Shown here piece after piece: positions 27,056 to 35,102 of a stretch of DNA of 47,579 nt (within the stretch, counting starts at the first letter, position 1; each line of letters starts with the position of its first letter). The stretch is taken from assembly GCA_041397845.1 (NCBI GenBank), contig JAWKVW010000026.1:1-47579 (forward strand), read 5' to 3'. This DNA comes from JAKPQE01 sp041397845 (lineage in GTDB: Bacteria > Pseudomonadota > Alphaproteobacteria > Rhizobiales > JAKPQE01). The position numbers and the translations under genes were made by a program. The notes below the pieces were generated by a model. The model was not told the DNA's origin. It worked only from the letters and a program-made list of their open reading frames with translations, and did no database searches.

Positions 27056-28804
27056 ATGAACAATCGTGTCGTTGTCGACCCGATCACGCGGATCGAGGGT
27101 CACTTGCGGATCGAGGCCGAAACCGGCGACGACGGGGCGATCACCAGCGCCTATTCGTCGGGCACCATGGTGCGTGGCATCGAGCTCATCCTGAAGGGGC
27201 GCGACCCGCGCGACGCCTGGGCCTTCGCCCAGCGGATCTGCGGCGTGTGCACGCTGGTGCACGGCATCGCCTCGGTGCGGGCCGTCGAGGACGCCCTGCA
27301 TTATCCGATCCCGGCCAATGCGCAGTTGATCCGCAATCTGATGATCGCGGCGCAGTATGTGCACGACCACGTCATGCACTTCTACCACCTGCACGCCCTC
27401 GACTGGGTCGACGTCGTCTCGGCGCTCTCGGCCGACCCGGCGGCGGCCTCGACGATCGCCCAGTCGATCTCGTCGTTCCCGAAGTCGAGCCCGGGCTATT
27501 TCGCCGACGTGCAGAAGAAGGTGAAGACGTTCGTCGAGGCCGGACAGCTCGGCATCTTCGCCGGCGGCTTCTGGGGCCACCCGGAATACCGGCTGCCGGC
27601 CGAGGTCAACCTCATCGCCGTCGCGCACTATCTGGAGGCGCTCGCCTGGCAGCGGGACGTCGTCAAGATCCACACGATCTTCGGCGGCACGAACCCGCAC
27701 CCGAACTTCCTCGTCGGCGGCGCGCCGACGCCGATCAGCTCGAGCCCGGCATCGTTGAACGGTGCGGTCGCGGCAACGGCGACCAACATTGTCGGCCTCG
27801 GCGAGATCCGCAACACGATCGCCAAGATGCAGGCCTTCGTCGACGAGGTCTATGTACCCGACACGCTGGCGATCGCCTCGTTCTACAAGGACTGGTTCCA
27901 GCGCGGCGAGGGTCTCGGCAACTTCATGACGTTCGGCGACTTCCCGGCCAAGGGGATGGACGATCCGTCGTCGTGGCTCATTCCGTCCGGCGTCATCCTC
28001 AACCGGAACCTCAACGAAATCCTGCCGCTCGATCTCAACGACCCGGCGCAGGTGCAGGAATTCGTGTCGCACTCCTGGTACGACTATTCGGTCGGCAAGG
28101 AGAAGGGCCTGCACCCCTATGACGGCGAGACCAGCCTTGCCTTCAGCGGACCGAAGCCACCCTACGAGCAGCTCGACGTCGAGAAGGACTATTCGTGGCT
28201 GAAGGCGCCGCGCTGGCGCGGCAACTCCATGGAAGTCGGGCCGCTCGCCCGCGTGCTGATGCTCTATGCCAAGGGCCACGAGCAGACGCGCGAGCTGGCG
28301 ACGATGGCGCTGACGAAGCTCGACCTGCCGATCGAGGCGATGTTCTCGACGCTCGGCCGGACGGCGGCGCGCACGCTCGAGACCAAGATCGTCGTCGACC
28401 AGATGCTCGGCTGGCTCGATACGCTCATCGCCAACATCAAGGGCGGCGACGTCGCGGTGCACAATCCGGAGCTCTGGGATCCCTCGACCTGGCCGAGGGA
28501 GGCAAGGGGCGTCGGCTTCATGGAGGCGCCGCGCGGAGCGCTCGCCCACTACATCGTCATCAAGGACGGGCGCATCGACAACTATCAGGCGGTGGTGCCG
28601 TCGACCTGGAACGCCGGTCCGCGCGATGCGGCCGGGCAGCCGGGCGCCTACGAGGCAGCGCTGATGGATCGCCATGCGCTCGCCGACCCCAAGCAGCCGC
28701 TCGAGATCCAGCGGACGATCCACAGTTTCGATCCGTGCATCGCCTGCGCCGTCCATGTGGTCGATCCGGACGGCGAGGAAGTGATGAAGATCGACGTGCA
28801 ATGA
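27056..28804 (+). CDS. hynL: [NiFe] hydrogenase large subunit (Isp-type, group 1e-like)
   Basis: The 582-residue catalytic subunit. Nickel and iron are held by RICGVCTLVHG (Cys62, Cys65) and DPCIACAVH (Cys561, Cys564). Cleavage after His567 would remove a 15-residue tail (VVDPDGEEVMKIDVQ), the job of the protease at 22648. The start MNNRVVVDPITRIEGHLRIE is the family signature and GGGAG precedes ATG 27056. There is no signal peptide of its own; it should travel with the Tat-bearing small subunit. It oxidises H2 in the periplasm and passes electrons through the Fe-S chain to Isp1/Isp2. The group assignment rests on gene order plus sequence style, not on a tree. Confidence 0.96.
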   Translation: MNNRVVVDPITRIEGHLRIEAETGDDGAITSAYSSGTMVRGIELILKGRDPRDAWAFAQRICGVCTLVHGIASVRAVEDALHYPIPANAQLIRNLMIAAQYVHDHVMHFYHLHALDWVDVVSALSADPAAASTIAQSISSFPKSSPGYFADVQKKVKTFVEAGQLGIFAGGFWGHPEYRLPAEVNLIAVAHYLEALAWQRDVVKIHTIFGGTNPHPNFLVGGAPTPISSSPASLNGAVAATATNIVGLGEIRNTIAKMQAFVDEVYVPDTLAIASFYKDWFQRGEGLGNFMTFGDFPAKGMDDPSSWLIPSGVILNRNLNEILPLDLNDPAQVQEFVSHSWYDYSVGKEKGLHPYDGETSLAFSGPKPPYEQLDVEKDYSWLKAPRWRGNSMEVGPLARVLMLYAKGHEQTRELATMALTKLDLPIEAMFSTLGRTAARTLETKIVVDQMLGWLDTLIANIKGGDVAVHNPELWDPSTWPREARGVGFMEAPRGALAHYIVIKDGRIDNYQAVVPSTWNAGPRDAAGQPGAYEAALMDRHALADPKQPLEIQRTIHSFDPCIACAVHVVDPDGEEVMKIDVQ

Positions 28805-28852
28805 ACCAGCGCGGGCGGCCGGACGCGGCCGCCCGTTCACGGAGGACACGCA

Positions 28853-29107
28853 ATGGGCCTTTTCGACACGCTCGCCAAGCTCGGCATTCTTCGTGTCGGG
28901 GCGAAGGCAGGGACTTACCGGAACGCCACCGAGCGGCCGACGGAGTTCATGATGGACAACGTCTTCAACGCCGAGCGGGACCTCGTTGCCGGGGCCAAGA
29001 GCGGCAAGGACGCCGACCAGCCGGCGACGCGCTTCTGCACGGCCTGCGGCAACAAGCTGGCCGACGGCGCCCGGTTCTGCACCTCCTGCGGCCACCCGGT
29101 CGGTTAA
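28853..29107 (+). CDS. Small zinc-ribbon protein at the end of the hydrogenase operon
   Basis: An 84-residue protein. The C-terminus is a double-CxxC zinc ribbon, FCTACGNKLADGARFCTSCG, with the pairs separated by 12 residues. The N-terminal ~50 residues (MGLFDTLAKLGILRVGAKAG) are unrecognised. GGAGG lies eight bases before ATG 28853, 48 bases after the large subunit, so it is probably part of the operon. Such ribbons bind zinc and may bind nucleic acid or proteins. A link to hydrogenase is suggested only by position. A strong inverted repeat about 170 bases downstream may terminate the transcript. Confidence 0.78.
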   Translation: MGLFDTLAKLGILRVGAKAGTYRNATERPTEFMMDNVFNAERDLVAGAKSGKDADQPATRFCTACGNKLADGARFCTSCGHPVG

Positions 29108-29274
29108 GGCATTCGGCAATCGGAACAACGCCGGCGGCAGGTGCCGGCCTGGCGCTCGAGCCGCGGCCGGCCGGCGCCTTTCGTGCCGCCTGCCGCAGCG
29201 ATGTCCAGTTGAACCGGCCGCGGCCATTGTCTTGCGTCGCCCGTGCGACGTCATTTTGCAGAGTAGCCGTCCGG

Positions 29275-29312
29275 TGTTTTTGCGTTGCACAATCGGCCGC
29301 AACGCAAAAACA
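29275..29312. terminator. Bidirectional terminator-like inverted repeat
   Basis: TGTTTTTGCGTTGC (29275-29288) and GCAACGCAAAAACA (29299-29312) are perfect 14-base inverted arms around a 10-base spacer. Because the arms contain A5 and T5 tracts, the stem could stop transcription on both strands, but an operator role cannot be excluded. Confidence 0.65.
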
Positions 29313-29373
29313 TGCACCATTTCGGCCACATGACGGCGAACACCGGGAAGGACGCACTTCATTCAATTGGAAT

Positions 29374-29395
29374 ATTAGTATATACGGATATTAAT
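29374..29395. promoter_or_regulatory. AT-rich dyad, candidate operator or promoter of the Soe-like operon
   Basis: ATTAGTAT (29374-29381) and ATATTAAT (29388-29395) are inverted arms matching at 7 of 8 positions with a 6-base spacer. They lie in a conspicuous AT-rich island within very GC-rich DNA, about 280 bases before the soeA start. A regulator-binding site is likely by form; the regulator is unknown. Confidence 0.4.
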
Positions 29396-29672
29396 TCGCA
29401 GCTTGCCCGCCTTCGCCCGGCGACGGCGGTCGGGCGTGATGCGGGCGGCGCAAGACCGCCGGAGAATTTGAAACGGGGGGAAGTCGGCGGTCTGCCGGCG
29501 AGTTCCGGGCAGCAAGCGATGCGCCGAAACGGCGCGGCGGCGCCTTGGGATTTCGGCGACCGGTTCCGGTAGTTTTCCCCGCACCATCGCTAGTTCCGAC
29601 CCGGCCGCGGCATCTGGCGGCGCGCGGCGGTGATGCTTCAGTGGCGCTGCAAAAGCGCAGGGAGGATGAGAC

Positions 29673-32609
29673 GTGGCACCGACCTATCGCGCAGACGAGC
29701 CGATACCTTCCGAGGACCGCACCGGCCAGCGGACCGTCGATACCACCTGCTACATGTGCGCTTGCCGCTGCGGCATCCGGGTGACGCTGAAGGACGGCAA
29801 GGTCCGCTACATCGAGGGCAATCCCGACCATCCGCTGAACCAGGGCGTGATCTGCGCCAAGGGCGCGTCGGGCATCATGAAGCAGTATTCGCCGGCGCGC
29901 CTGACGCGGCCGCTGAAGCGCAAGGCCGGCGCCGTGCGCGGCGAGGGCAAGTTCGAGGCGATCAGCTGGGAAGAGACCTTCGACATCCTCGAAGAGCGGC
30001 TCGGCAACATCCGCGCCACCGATCCGAAGAAGTTCGCGCTCTATACGGGCCGCGACCAGATGCAGGCGCTGACCGGCCTGTTCGCCAAGCAGTACGGCAC
30101 GCCGAACTATGCCGCGCATGGCGGTTTCTGCTCGGTCAACATGGCGGCCGGCATGGTCTACACGATCGGCGGCTCGTTCTGGGAGTTCGGCGGGCCGGAC
30201 CTCGACCGGGCCAAGCTGTTCATCATGATCGGCACGGCCGAGGACCATCACTCCAACCCGATGAAGATCGCGCTGTCGAAGTTCAAGCGGAACGGCGGGC
30301 GGTTCATCTCGGTCAATCCGGTGCGGACCGGCTATGCGGCGATCGCCGACGAGTGGGTGCCGATCAAGCCGGGCACGGACGGGGCGCTGTTCCTTGCCCT
30401 CATCCACGAGATCCTGGCGCTCGGCCTCTATGACCGCGACTTCCTCGTCAAGTACACGAACTCGGCCGAGCTCGTGAACATGGACGAGGGTTCGTCGGAA
30501 TACGGCATGTTCGTGCGCACCGAGGTGCCGGTCGAGGAAGGCTGTTTCGATCCGCAGAACAAGCTGTGGTGGGACCGCGAGTCCGACCGGCCGGTGCTGT
30601 CGCATGCCGAGGGGGTCGACCCGTTCCTGCTCGGCGGCTTTGCGCTGAAGGACGGCACGCCGGTCAAGCCGGCCTTCCAGCTCCTGCAGGAGCGCGTTGC
30701 CGAGTATACGCCGGAATGGGCGTCGGGCATCACCGGCATTCCGGTCGAGACGATCCGCCGGCTGGCGCACGAGATGGGCGTCGTTGCCCGCGACCAGCGC
30801 ATCGAGATGCCGGTCGCCTGGACCGATGCCTGGGGTCACGAGCACCAGACGGTGACCGGCAATCCGGTTGCCTTCCACGCGATGCGCGGCCTTGCCGCCC
30901 ACTCGAACGGCTTTCACACGATCCGTGCCCTGTCGATCCTGATGACCATTCTCGGCACGATCGACCGGCCCGGCGGCTTCCGCCACAAGGCGCCGTTCCC
31001 GCGGCCGATCCCGCCCTGCCCGAAGACGCCGACGACGCCGCTCGCGGTCAAGCCGAACACGCCGCTCGACGGCATGGTGCTCGGCTGGCCGGCGGACCCG
31101 GACGACCTTTTCGTCGACGACGACGGCGAGCCGGTTCGTCTCGACAAGGCGTTCTCGTGGGAATACCCGCTCGCGGTGCATGGCCTCATGCACAACGCGA
31201 TCACCAATGCCTGGCGCGGCGATCCCTACAAGATCGACACGCTCCTCATCTTCATGGCCAACATGGCCTGGAACTCGACCATGAACACGGTCAACGTCCG
31301 CGACATGATGGCGGACCGCGACGAGAACGGCGAATACAAGATCCCGTTCATCGTCGTTGCCGACGCGTTCATGTCCGAGACGGTCGCCTATGCCGACCTC
31401 GTGCTGCCGGACACGACCTATCTGGAGCGGCACGACGTGATGAGCCTGCTCGACCGGCCGATCTCGGAATTCGACGGCCCGGTCGATTCCGTGCGCATTC
31501 CGGTGCTGCCGCCGACCGGCGAGTGCAAGCCCTTCCAGGAGGTGCTGATCGAGCTCGGCTCGCGGCTGAAGCTGCCGGCGTTCGTGCATGCCGACGGGCG
31601 GCGCAAGTATCGCGACTATCCGGACTTCATCATCAACTACGAGACCGAGCCGGGCTCGGGCATCGGCTTCCTGTCGGGCTGGCGCGGCAATGGCGGCGAG
31701 AAGACGCTGCGCGGCGCGCCAAACCCGCGGCAGTGGGAGATGTATGCGGCGAACGACTGCAACTATCACTACGAGCTGCCGCGCTCCTACCAGTACATGC
31801 GCAACTGGAACCGCGGCTATCTCGACTGGGCGCAGCGCCACCGCCTGACCCGCTATGCCGAGCCGATCCTCATTCATCTCTATTCGGAGGTGCTGCAGAG
31901 CTTCCGCCTCGCCGCACAGGGCAAGGGCATCTCGCGCCAGCCGCCGGACCGGTGGCGCAAGCGCGTCGACACCTTCTTCGATCCGCTGCCGTTCTACTAC
32001 GAGCCGCTCGAGGCGCAGCGCACCGATACGGCGCGCTTCCCGCTGAACGCGATCACCCAGCGGCCGATGGCGATGTACCATTCCTGGGACTCGCAGAATG
32101 CCTGGCTGCGCCAGATCCACGCGCACAACTATCTCTACGTCAATCCGAAGCTGGCCAAGGGGCACGGCATCGACGACGGCGACTGGATCTGGGTCGAGTC
32201 GCAGTGGGGCAAGGTGCGCTGCATGTGCCGGTTCTCCGAAGCGGTCGAGCCGGGCACGGTGTGGACCTGGAACGCCATCGGCAAGGCGGCCGGCGCCTGG
32301 AATCTCTCGCCGGACGCCAATGAATCGCAGCGCGGCTTCCTGCTCAACCACCTCATCTCCGAGGAGCTGCCGCCCGAGCCGGTGACCGGCAACCGCTGCT
32401 CGAATTCGGACCCGGTGACCGGTCAGGCCGCCTGGTTCGACGTGCGGGTGCGAATCTACAAGGCCGAGGCCGGCGAGCCGGAGCAGACGTCGCCGCAGTT
32501 CAAGCCGATGCCGACGCCGCCCGGCGTGCGGCGCCGGCCGAAGCTCTGGCAGGCGCTGTTCGGCGGCGCCCAGGAGTTCGACGCCAGCCAGTCGGGAGAC
32601 CGGTCATGA
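29673..32609 (+). CDS. soeA: Molybdopterin oxidoreductase, SoeA-like sulfite dehydrogenase subunit
   Basis: A 978-residue member of the DMSO-reductase superfamily. The N-terminal [4Fe-4S] ligands are CYMCACRCG and VICAKG. The likely molybdenum ligand is Cys153 in HGGFCSVNMAAGM. Further blocks are FIMIGTAEDHHSNPMK and VNPVRTGY. It has no Tat signal, so it acts on the cytoplasmic side of the membrane. Partners are the ferredoxin subunit (four-base overlap) and a DmsC-type anchor. The combination of size, missing Tat signal, Cys-Ser at the metal site and partners fits SoeABC, the quinone-linked sulfite dehydrogenase of purple sulfur bacteria and Rhodobacteraceae. Automatic pipelines would likely say formate dehydrogenase, but the Cys-His of FDH is absent. 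Start is GTG with GGGAGG upstream. Confidence 0.8.
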   Translation: MAPTYRADEPIPSEDRTGQRTVDTTCYMCACRCGIRVTLKDGKVRYIEGNPDHPLNQGVICAKGASGIMKQYSPARLTRPLKRKAGAVRGEGKFEAISWEETFDILEERLGNIRATDPKKFALYTGRDQMQALTGLFAKQYGTPNYAAHGGFCSVNMAAGMVYTIGGSFWEFGGPDLDRAKLFIMIGTAEDHHSNPMKIALSKFKRNGGRFISVNPVRTGYAAIADEWVPIKPGTDGALFLALIHEILALGLYDRDFLVKYTNSAELVNMDEGSSEYGMFVRTEVPVEEGCFDPQNKLWWDRESDRPVLSHAEGVDPFLLGGFALKDGTPVKPAFQLLQERVAEYTPEWASGITGIPVETIRRLAHEMGVVARDQRIEMPVAWTDAWGHEHQTVTGNPVAFHAMRGLAAHSNGFHTIRALSILMTILGTIDRPGGFRHKAPFPRPIPPCPKTPTTPLAVKPNTPLDGMVLGWPADPDDLFVDDDGEPVRLDKAFSWEYPLAVHGLMHNAITNAWRGDPYKIDTLLIFMANMAWNSTMNTVNVRDMMADRDENGEYKIPFIVVADAFMSETVAYADLVLPDTTYLERHDVMSLLDRPISEFDGPVDSVRIPVLPPTGECKPFQEVLIELGSRLKLPAFVHADGRRKYRDYPDFIINYETEPGSGIGFLSGWRGNGGEKTLRGAPNPRQWEMYAANDCNYHYELPRSYQYMRNWNRGYLDWAQRHRLTRYAEPILIHLYSEVLQSFRLAAQGKGISRQPPDRWRKRVDTFFDPLPFYYEPLEAQRTDTARFPLNAITQRPMAMYHSWDSQNAWLRQIHAHNYLYVNPKLAKGHGIDDGDWIWVESQWGKVRCMCRFSEAVEPGTVWTWNAIGKAAGAWNLSPDANESQRGFLLNHLISEELPPEPVTGNRCSNSDPVTGQAAWFDVRVRIYKAEAGEPEQTSPQFKPMPTPPGVRRRPKLWQALFGGAQEFDASQSGDRS

Positions 32610-33337
32610 CCCAGCTTGCGCTCGTCATCGATCTCAATGTCTGCGTCGGCTGCCATGCCTGCGTGACGTCGTGCAAGGAGTGGAACACCTCCGGCCTTTC
32701 CGGTCCGCTCAGCGACTTCAACGCCTATGGCAAGGACCCGACCGGCACGTTCTTCAACCGCGTGCAGACGTTCGAGGTCGGCACCTATCCGAACACGGAG
32801 ACGGTGCACTTCCCGAAGTCGTGCCTGCATTGCGAGGAGCCGCCCTGCGTGCCGGTCTGCCCGACCGGCGCCTCCTACAAGCGGGCCGAGGACGGCATCG
32901 TGCTTGTCGACTACGACAAGTGCATCGGCTGCAAGTATTGCTCCTGGGCCTGCCCTTACGGCGCGCGCGAGCTCGACGAGAACCAGAAGGTGATGAAGAA
33001 GTGCACCCTCTGCGTCGACCGCATCTACGACATGTCGCTGCCCGAGCGGGAGCGGCGGCCGGCCTGCGTGCTCTCCTGCCCGACCAATGCGCGGCTTTTC
33101 GGCGACATCCATGATCCGGAATCGGTCGTGTCGCGCACCATCCGCGAGGCAGCCGGCTTCGAGCTGATGCCGGAATGGGGCACCAAGCCCGCCAACCACT
33201 ATCTGCCGCGGCGCAAGACCCGCCTCCACCTGCACGAGGACGAGCTGGTGCGCGCCGACAATCCGCTGAAGAAAGAAGAGTACATGCCGAAGCCCGAGCT
33301 CAACGAACCGACGCTCGACGACGTCATGCCCTGGTAG
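32606..33337 (+). CDS. soeB: SoeB-like four-cluster ferredoxin subunit
   Basis: A 243-residue electron-transfer subunit of the DmsB/NrfC type. Cysteine motifs in order: CVGCHACVTSCKEWN, CLHCEEPPCVPVCPTGA, CIGCKYCSWACPYGA, and CTLCVDRIYDM with ACVLSCPTNA, enough for four [4Fe-4S] clusters. It carries electrons between the molybdenum subunit and the membrane anchor. It has no signal peptide, matching a cytoplasmic location. The start overlaps the soeA stop (ATGA). Its usual partner gene does not follow directly; 742 bases of repeat-rich DNA intervene. Confidence 0.85.
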   Translation: MTQLALVIDLNVCVGCHACVTSCKEWNTSGLSGPLSDFNAYGKDPTGTFFNRVQTFEVGTYPNTETVHFPKSCLHCEEPPCVPVCPTGASYKRAEDGIVLVDYDKCIGCKYCSWACPYGARELDENQKVMKKCTLCVDRIYDMSLPERERRPACVLSCPTNARLFGDIHDPESVVSRTIREAAGFELMPEWGTKPANHYLPRRKTRLHLHEDELVRADNPLKKEEYMPKPELNEPTLDDVMPW

Positions 33338-33535
33338 TGCCGCGATGACGCCGTCCGGACCCGGGTTGAACGCGAGAGCCATTGCGGCGCCTGCCCATCC
33401 CTTCTCGGCCGCGCCGGGAAGGGTCGGGAAGCGTTCTGCCTGCCCGGCCGGCCAGGCCTCCGTCCGCCTCGCCGGCGGTTCGCGCCTCGTGTTGAAGTCC
33501 TCGCACCGCGGGATTTCCGGCCGCAGCGGGACTTT

Positions 33536-33597
33536 CCCCCTCACCCTGTCCCTCTCCCCGGCGGGGAGAGGGACGCAAGGGATTGCCGCCTCGAGCC
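33536..33597. repeat. Palindromic repeat family A, copy 1
   Basis: CCCCCTCACCCTGTCCCTCT begins the unit; CCCTCTCCCC and GGGGAGAGGG form its central palindrome, and GATTGCCGCC with CGAGCC ends it. A second copy lies at 33702. Such elements are common between genes in alphaproteobacteria. Confidence 0.85.
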
Positions 33598-33701
33598 TGC
33601 CCGCCTTTCCGATCATCGGGCCGGAAAGGGACGGAGCCCAACCCTTCCGCCGATCGCCATTTCGGCAACGAGACTGGCAACCGGCAGGCCGTCGAGCAGG
33701 G

Positions 33702-33760
33702 CCCCCTCACCCTGTCCCTCTCCCCGGCGGGAGGGGACGCAAGGATTGCCGCCCCGAGCC
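33702..33760. repeat. Palindromic repeat family A, copy 2
   Basis: Same orientation as the copy at 33536, near identical but three bases shorter; differences are mainly deletions in C, G and GA runs around the palindrome (CTCCCCGGCGGGAGGGGAC). Confidence 0.85.
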
Positions 33761-33875
33761 CTCGAGCCGTTGGATGAGAGGGAACCGCCGTTGGCTGAGC
33801 GGGAGCCGCGCCGACCTCGGCATCGAGCCCTCGCCCCCTTGGGGGAGAGGGTTGGGTGAGGGTAACCACAGCCGA

Positions 33876-34030
33876 CACGCCCACCCTCCGCGAGGGGGCT
33901 TTATCACATTACCCCCACCCGGCCGGCGCAAACGCCGTCCACCCTCCCCGCGAGGGGGGGGGCTTTCATCACATTACCCCCCACCCGGCCGGCGCAAACG
34001 CGCCGTCCACCCTCCCCGCGAGGGGGAGGG
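33876..34030. repeat. Tandem ~66-bp repeat family B (two copies plus partial)
   Basis: A partial copy (33876-33898) ends CCACCCTCCGCGAGGGGG. Full copies run 33899-33962 (64 bases) and 33963-34030 (68 bases), each starting CTTT(C)ATCACATTACCCCC, containing ACCCGGCCGGCGCAAACG, and ending in the hairpin CCCTCCCCGCGAGGGGG. They differ mainly by homopolymer-length changes. Confidence 0.88.
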
Positions 34031-34079
34031 TCAGGGGCACAGAAACTGCCCCGGCGCCCATTCGATAAGGGAAACCGAG

Positions 34080-35060
34080 ATGCATCCGGCATTTTCCGTC
34101 ATCTTCCTCACCGTGCTTCTCGGCTTCGGCCAGGGCATTTTCCTCGCGCTGGCGACGGCGGAGATCTATGCCTATTTCGATCTCCTGCCGATGCCGCCGC
34201 AGCCCTATTTCAACGCGACGGGCGCGTTCGTGGCGCTCGCCTTCCTTGTCGGCGGGCTGTTCGCCTCGTTCTTCCATCTGGGCCGGCCGGAACGGGCCTG
34301 GCGCGCCGCGGCGCAATGGCGGACGTCCTGGCTGTCGCGGGAGGTCATCGCCCTGCCAGCGTTCATGGGCGCGGTGTTTCTCTACCTGCTCGTCCACTTC
34401 TTCGAGTGGAACCCGGTGCTGATCGAGCGCGTCGGGGCGCAGCCGGTGACACTGTCGCTGGCGATCGTCGCCATCGGCACGGTGCTCGCCTTCGCGCTCT
34501 TCGTCTGCACGGCGATGATCTATGCGAGCCTCAAGTTCCTGCAGGAGTGGCACACGCCGCTGACGGTCATCAACTACATCCTGATCGGCGGGGCATCGGG
34601 CTTCCTCTTCACCGCCGTGCTCGCGGCGATGTTCCAGCCGGACCTGACCTTCTTCTTCGGCGGCCTGTCGGCGCTGCTGCTGGTGCTGGCCACCGGCACC
34701 CGGATTGCCTCGCTCATCCGCAACCGGCGGATCCGGCCGAAGTCGACGCTGCAGACCGCAATCGGCGTGCATCACCGGCAGATCGCGCAGAAGACACAGG
34801 GCTCGATGGGCGGCTCGTTCAACACGCGCGAGTTCTTCCACGGCAAGTCGCCGCTGTTCCTGAAATCGACGCGCTGGCTGTTCCTCGTTGCCGCCTTCCT
34901 CGTGCCGTTCATCCTGACGGTCATGGCGATCGTGCTGCAGCGGCCGGAGCCGCTGTTCGCGGCGGTGGCGATCCAGGCGCTCGGCCTGCTCGTCGAGCGC
35001 TGGTTCTTCTTTGCCGAGGCGAACCACCCGCAGAACATCTACTACCAGTCGATCGCATAA
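34080..35060 (+). CDS. soeC: SoeC-like DmsC-family membrane anchor
   Basis: A 326-residue integral membrane protein with about eight helices, of the DmsC quinone-reducing anchor family. It begins MHPAFSVIFLTVLLGFGQG. Conserved-looking blocks are FFHLGRPERAWRA after helix 2, FLQEWHTPLTVINYI in the middle, and LVERWFFFAEANHPQN at the end, with His/Glu/Arg expected near the quinone site. I chose ATG 34080 because family similarity begins there; the open frame upstream is repeat DNA. It would pass electrons from SoeB into the quinone pool. It lies 742 bases from soeB but 42 bases before sbcD. Length equals that expected for SoeC. Confidence 0.83.
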   Translation: MHPAFSVIFLTVLLGFGQGIFLALATAEIYAYFDLLPMPPQPYFNATGAFVALAFLVGGLFASFFHLGRPERAWRAAAQWRTSWLSREVIALPAFMGAVFLYLLVHFFEWNPVLIERVGAQPVTLSLAIVAIGTVLAFALFVCTAMIYASLKFLQEWHTPLTVINYILIGGASGFLFTAVLAAMFQPDLTFFFGGLSALLLVLATGTRIASLIRNRRIRPKSTLQTAIGVHHRQIAQKTQGSMGGSFNTREFFHGKSPLFLKSTRWLFLVAAFLVPFILTVMAIVLQRPEPLFAAVAIQALGLLVERWFFFAEANHPQNIYYQSIA

Positions 35061-35102
35061 AAGCGTTGCGGAACGGGCCGCAACGCGGCAGACACGGAGG
35101 CG

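Larger units (their letters stand above)
29108..29672. other. Intergenic region between the hydrogenase and Soe-like operons
   Basis: No gene is seen in these 565 bases. They hold a long inverted repeat (29275-29312), an AT-rich island with a dyad (29355-29395), and GC-rich sequence without clear structure. The ribosome site GGGAGG lies just ahead of the GTG start at 29673. Confidence 0.7.
33338..34079. other. Repeat-rich insertion between soeB and soeC
   Basis: This 742-base stretch holds no supported gene. It is open in the soeC frame but has no family similarity and is low in complexity. It contains two copies of a ~60-base palindromic repeat (33536 and 33702), a related hairpin (33830-33866), and a tandem ~66-base repeat with a partial third copy (33876-34030). 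Confidence 0.75.

Noticed and set aside
29673..32609. Formate dehydrogenase alpha subunit
   Set aside because: The Cys/Sec-His pair of formate dehydrogenases is missing (Cys-Ser here), and the subunit set fits SoeABC better.
33536..34030. Possible CRISPR array in the repeat-rich gap
   Set aside because: Family A copies are unequal and unevenly spaced, family B copies are directly adjacent with no unique spacers, and no cas genes are present.
33345..34079. Long N-terminal extension of the SoeC-like protein (open frame from 33345)
   Set aside because: The sequence is low-complexity repeat DNA without family similarity; the DmsC-type protein starts at 34080 at normal length.
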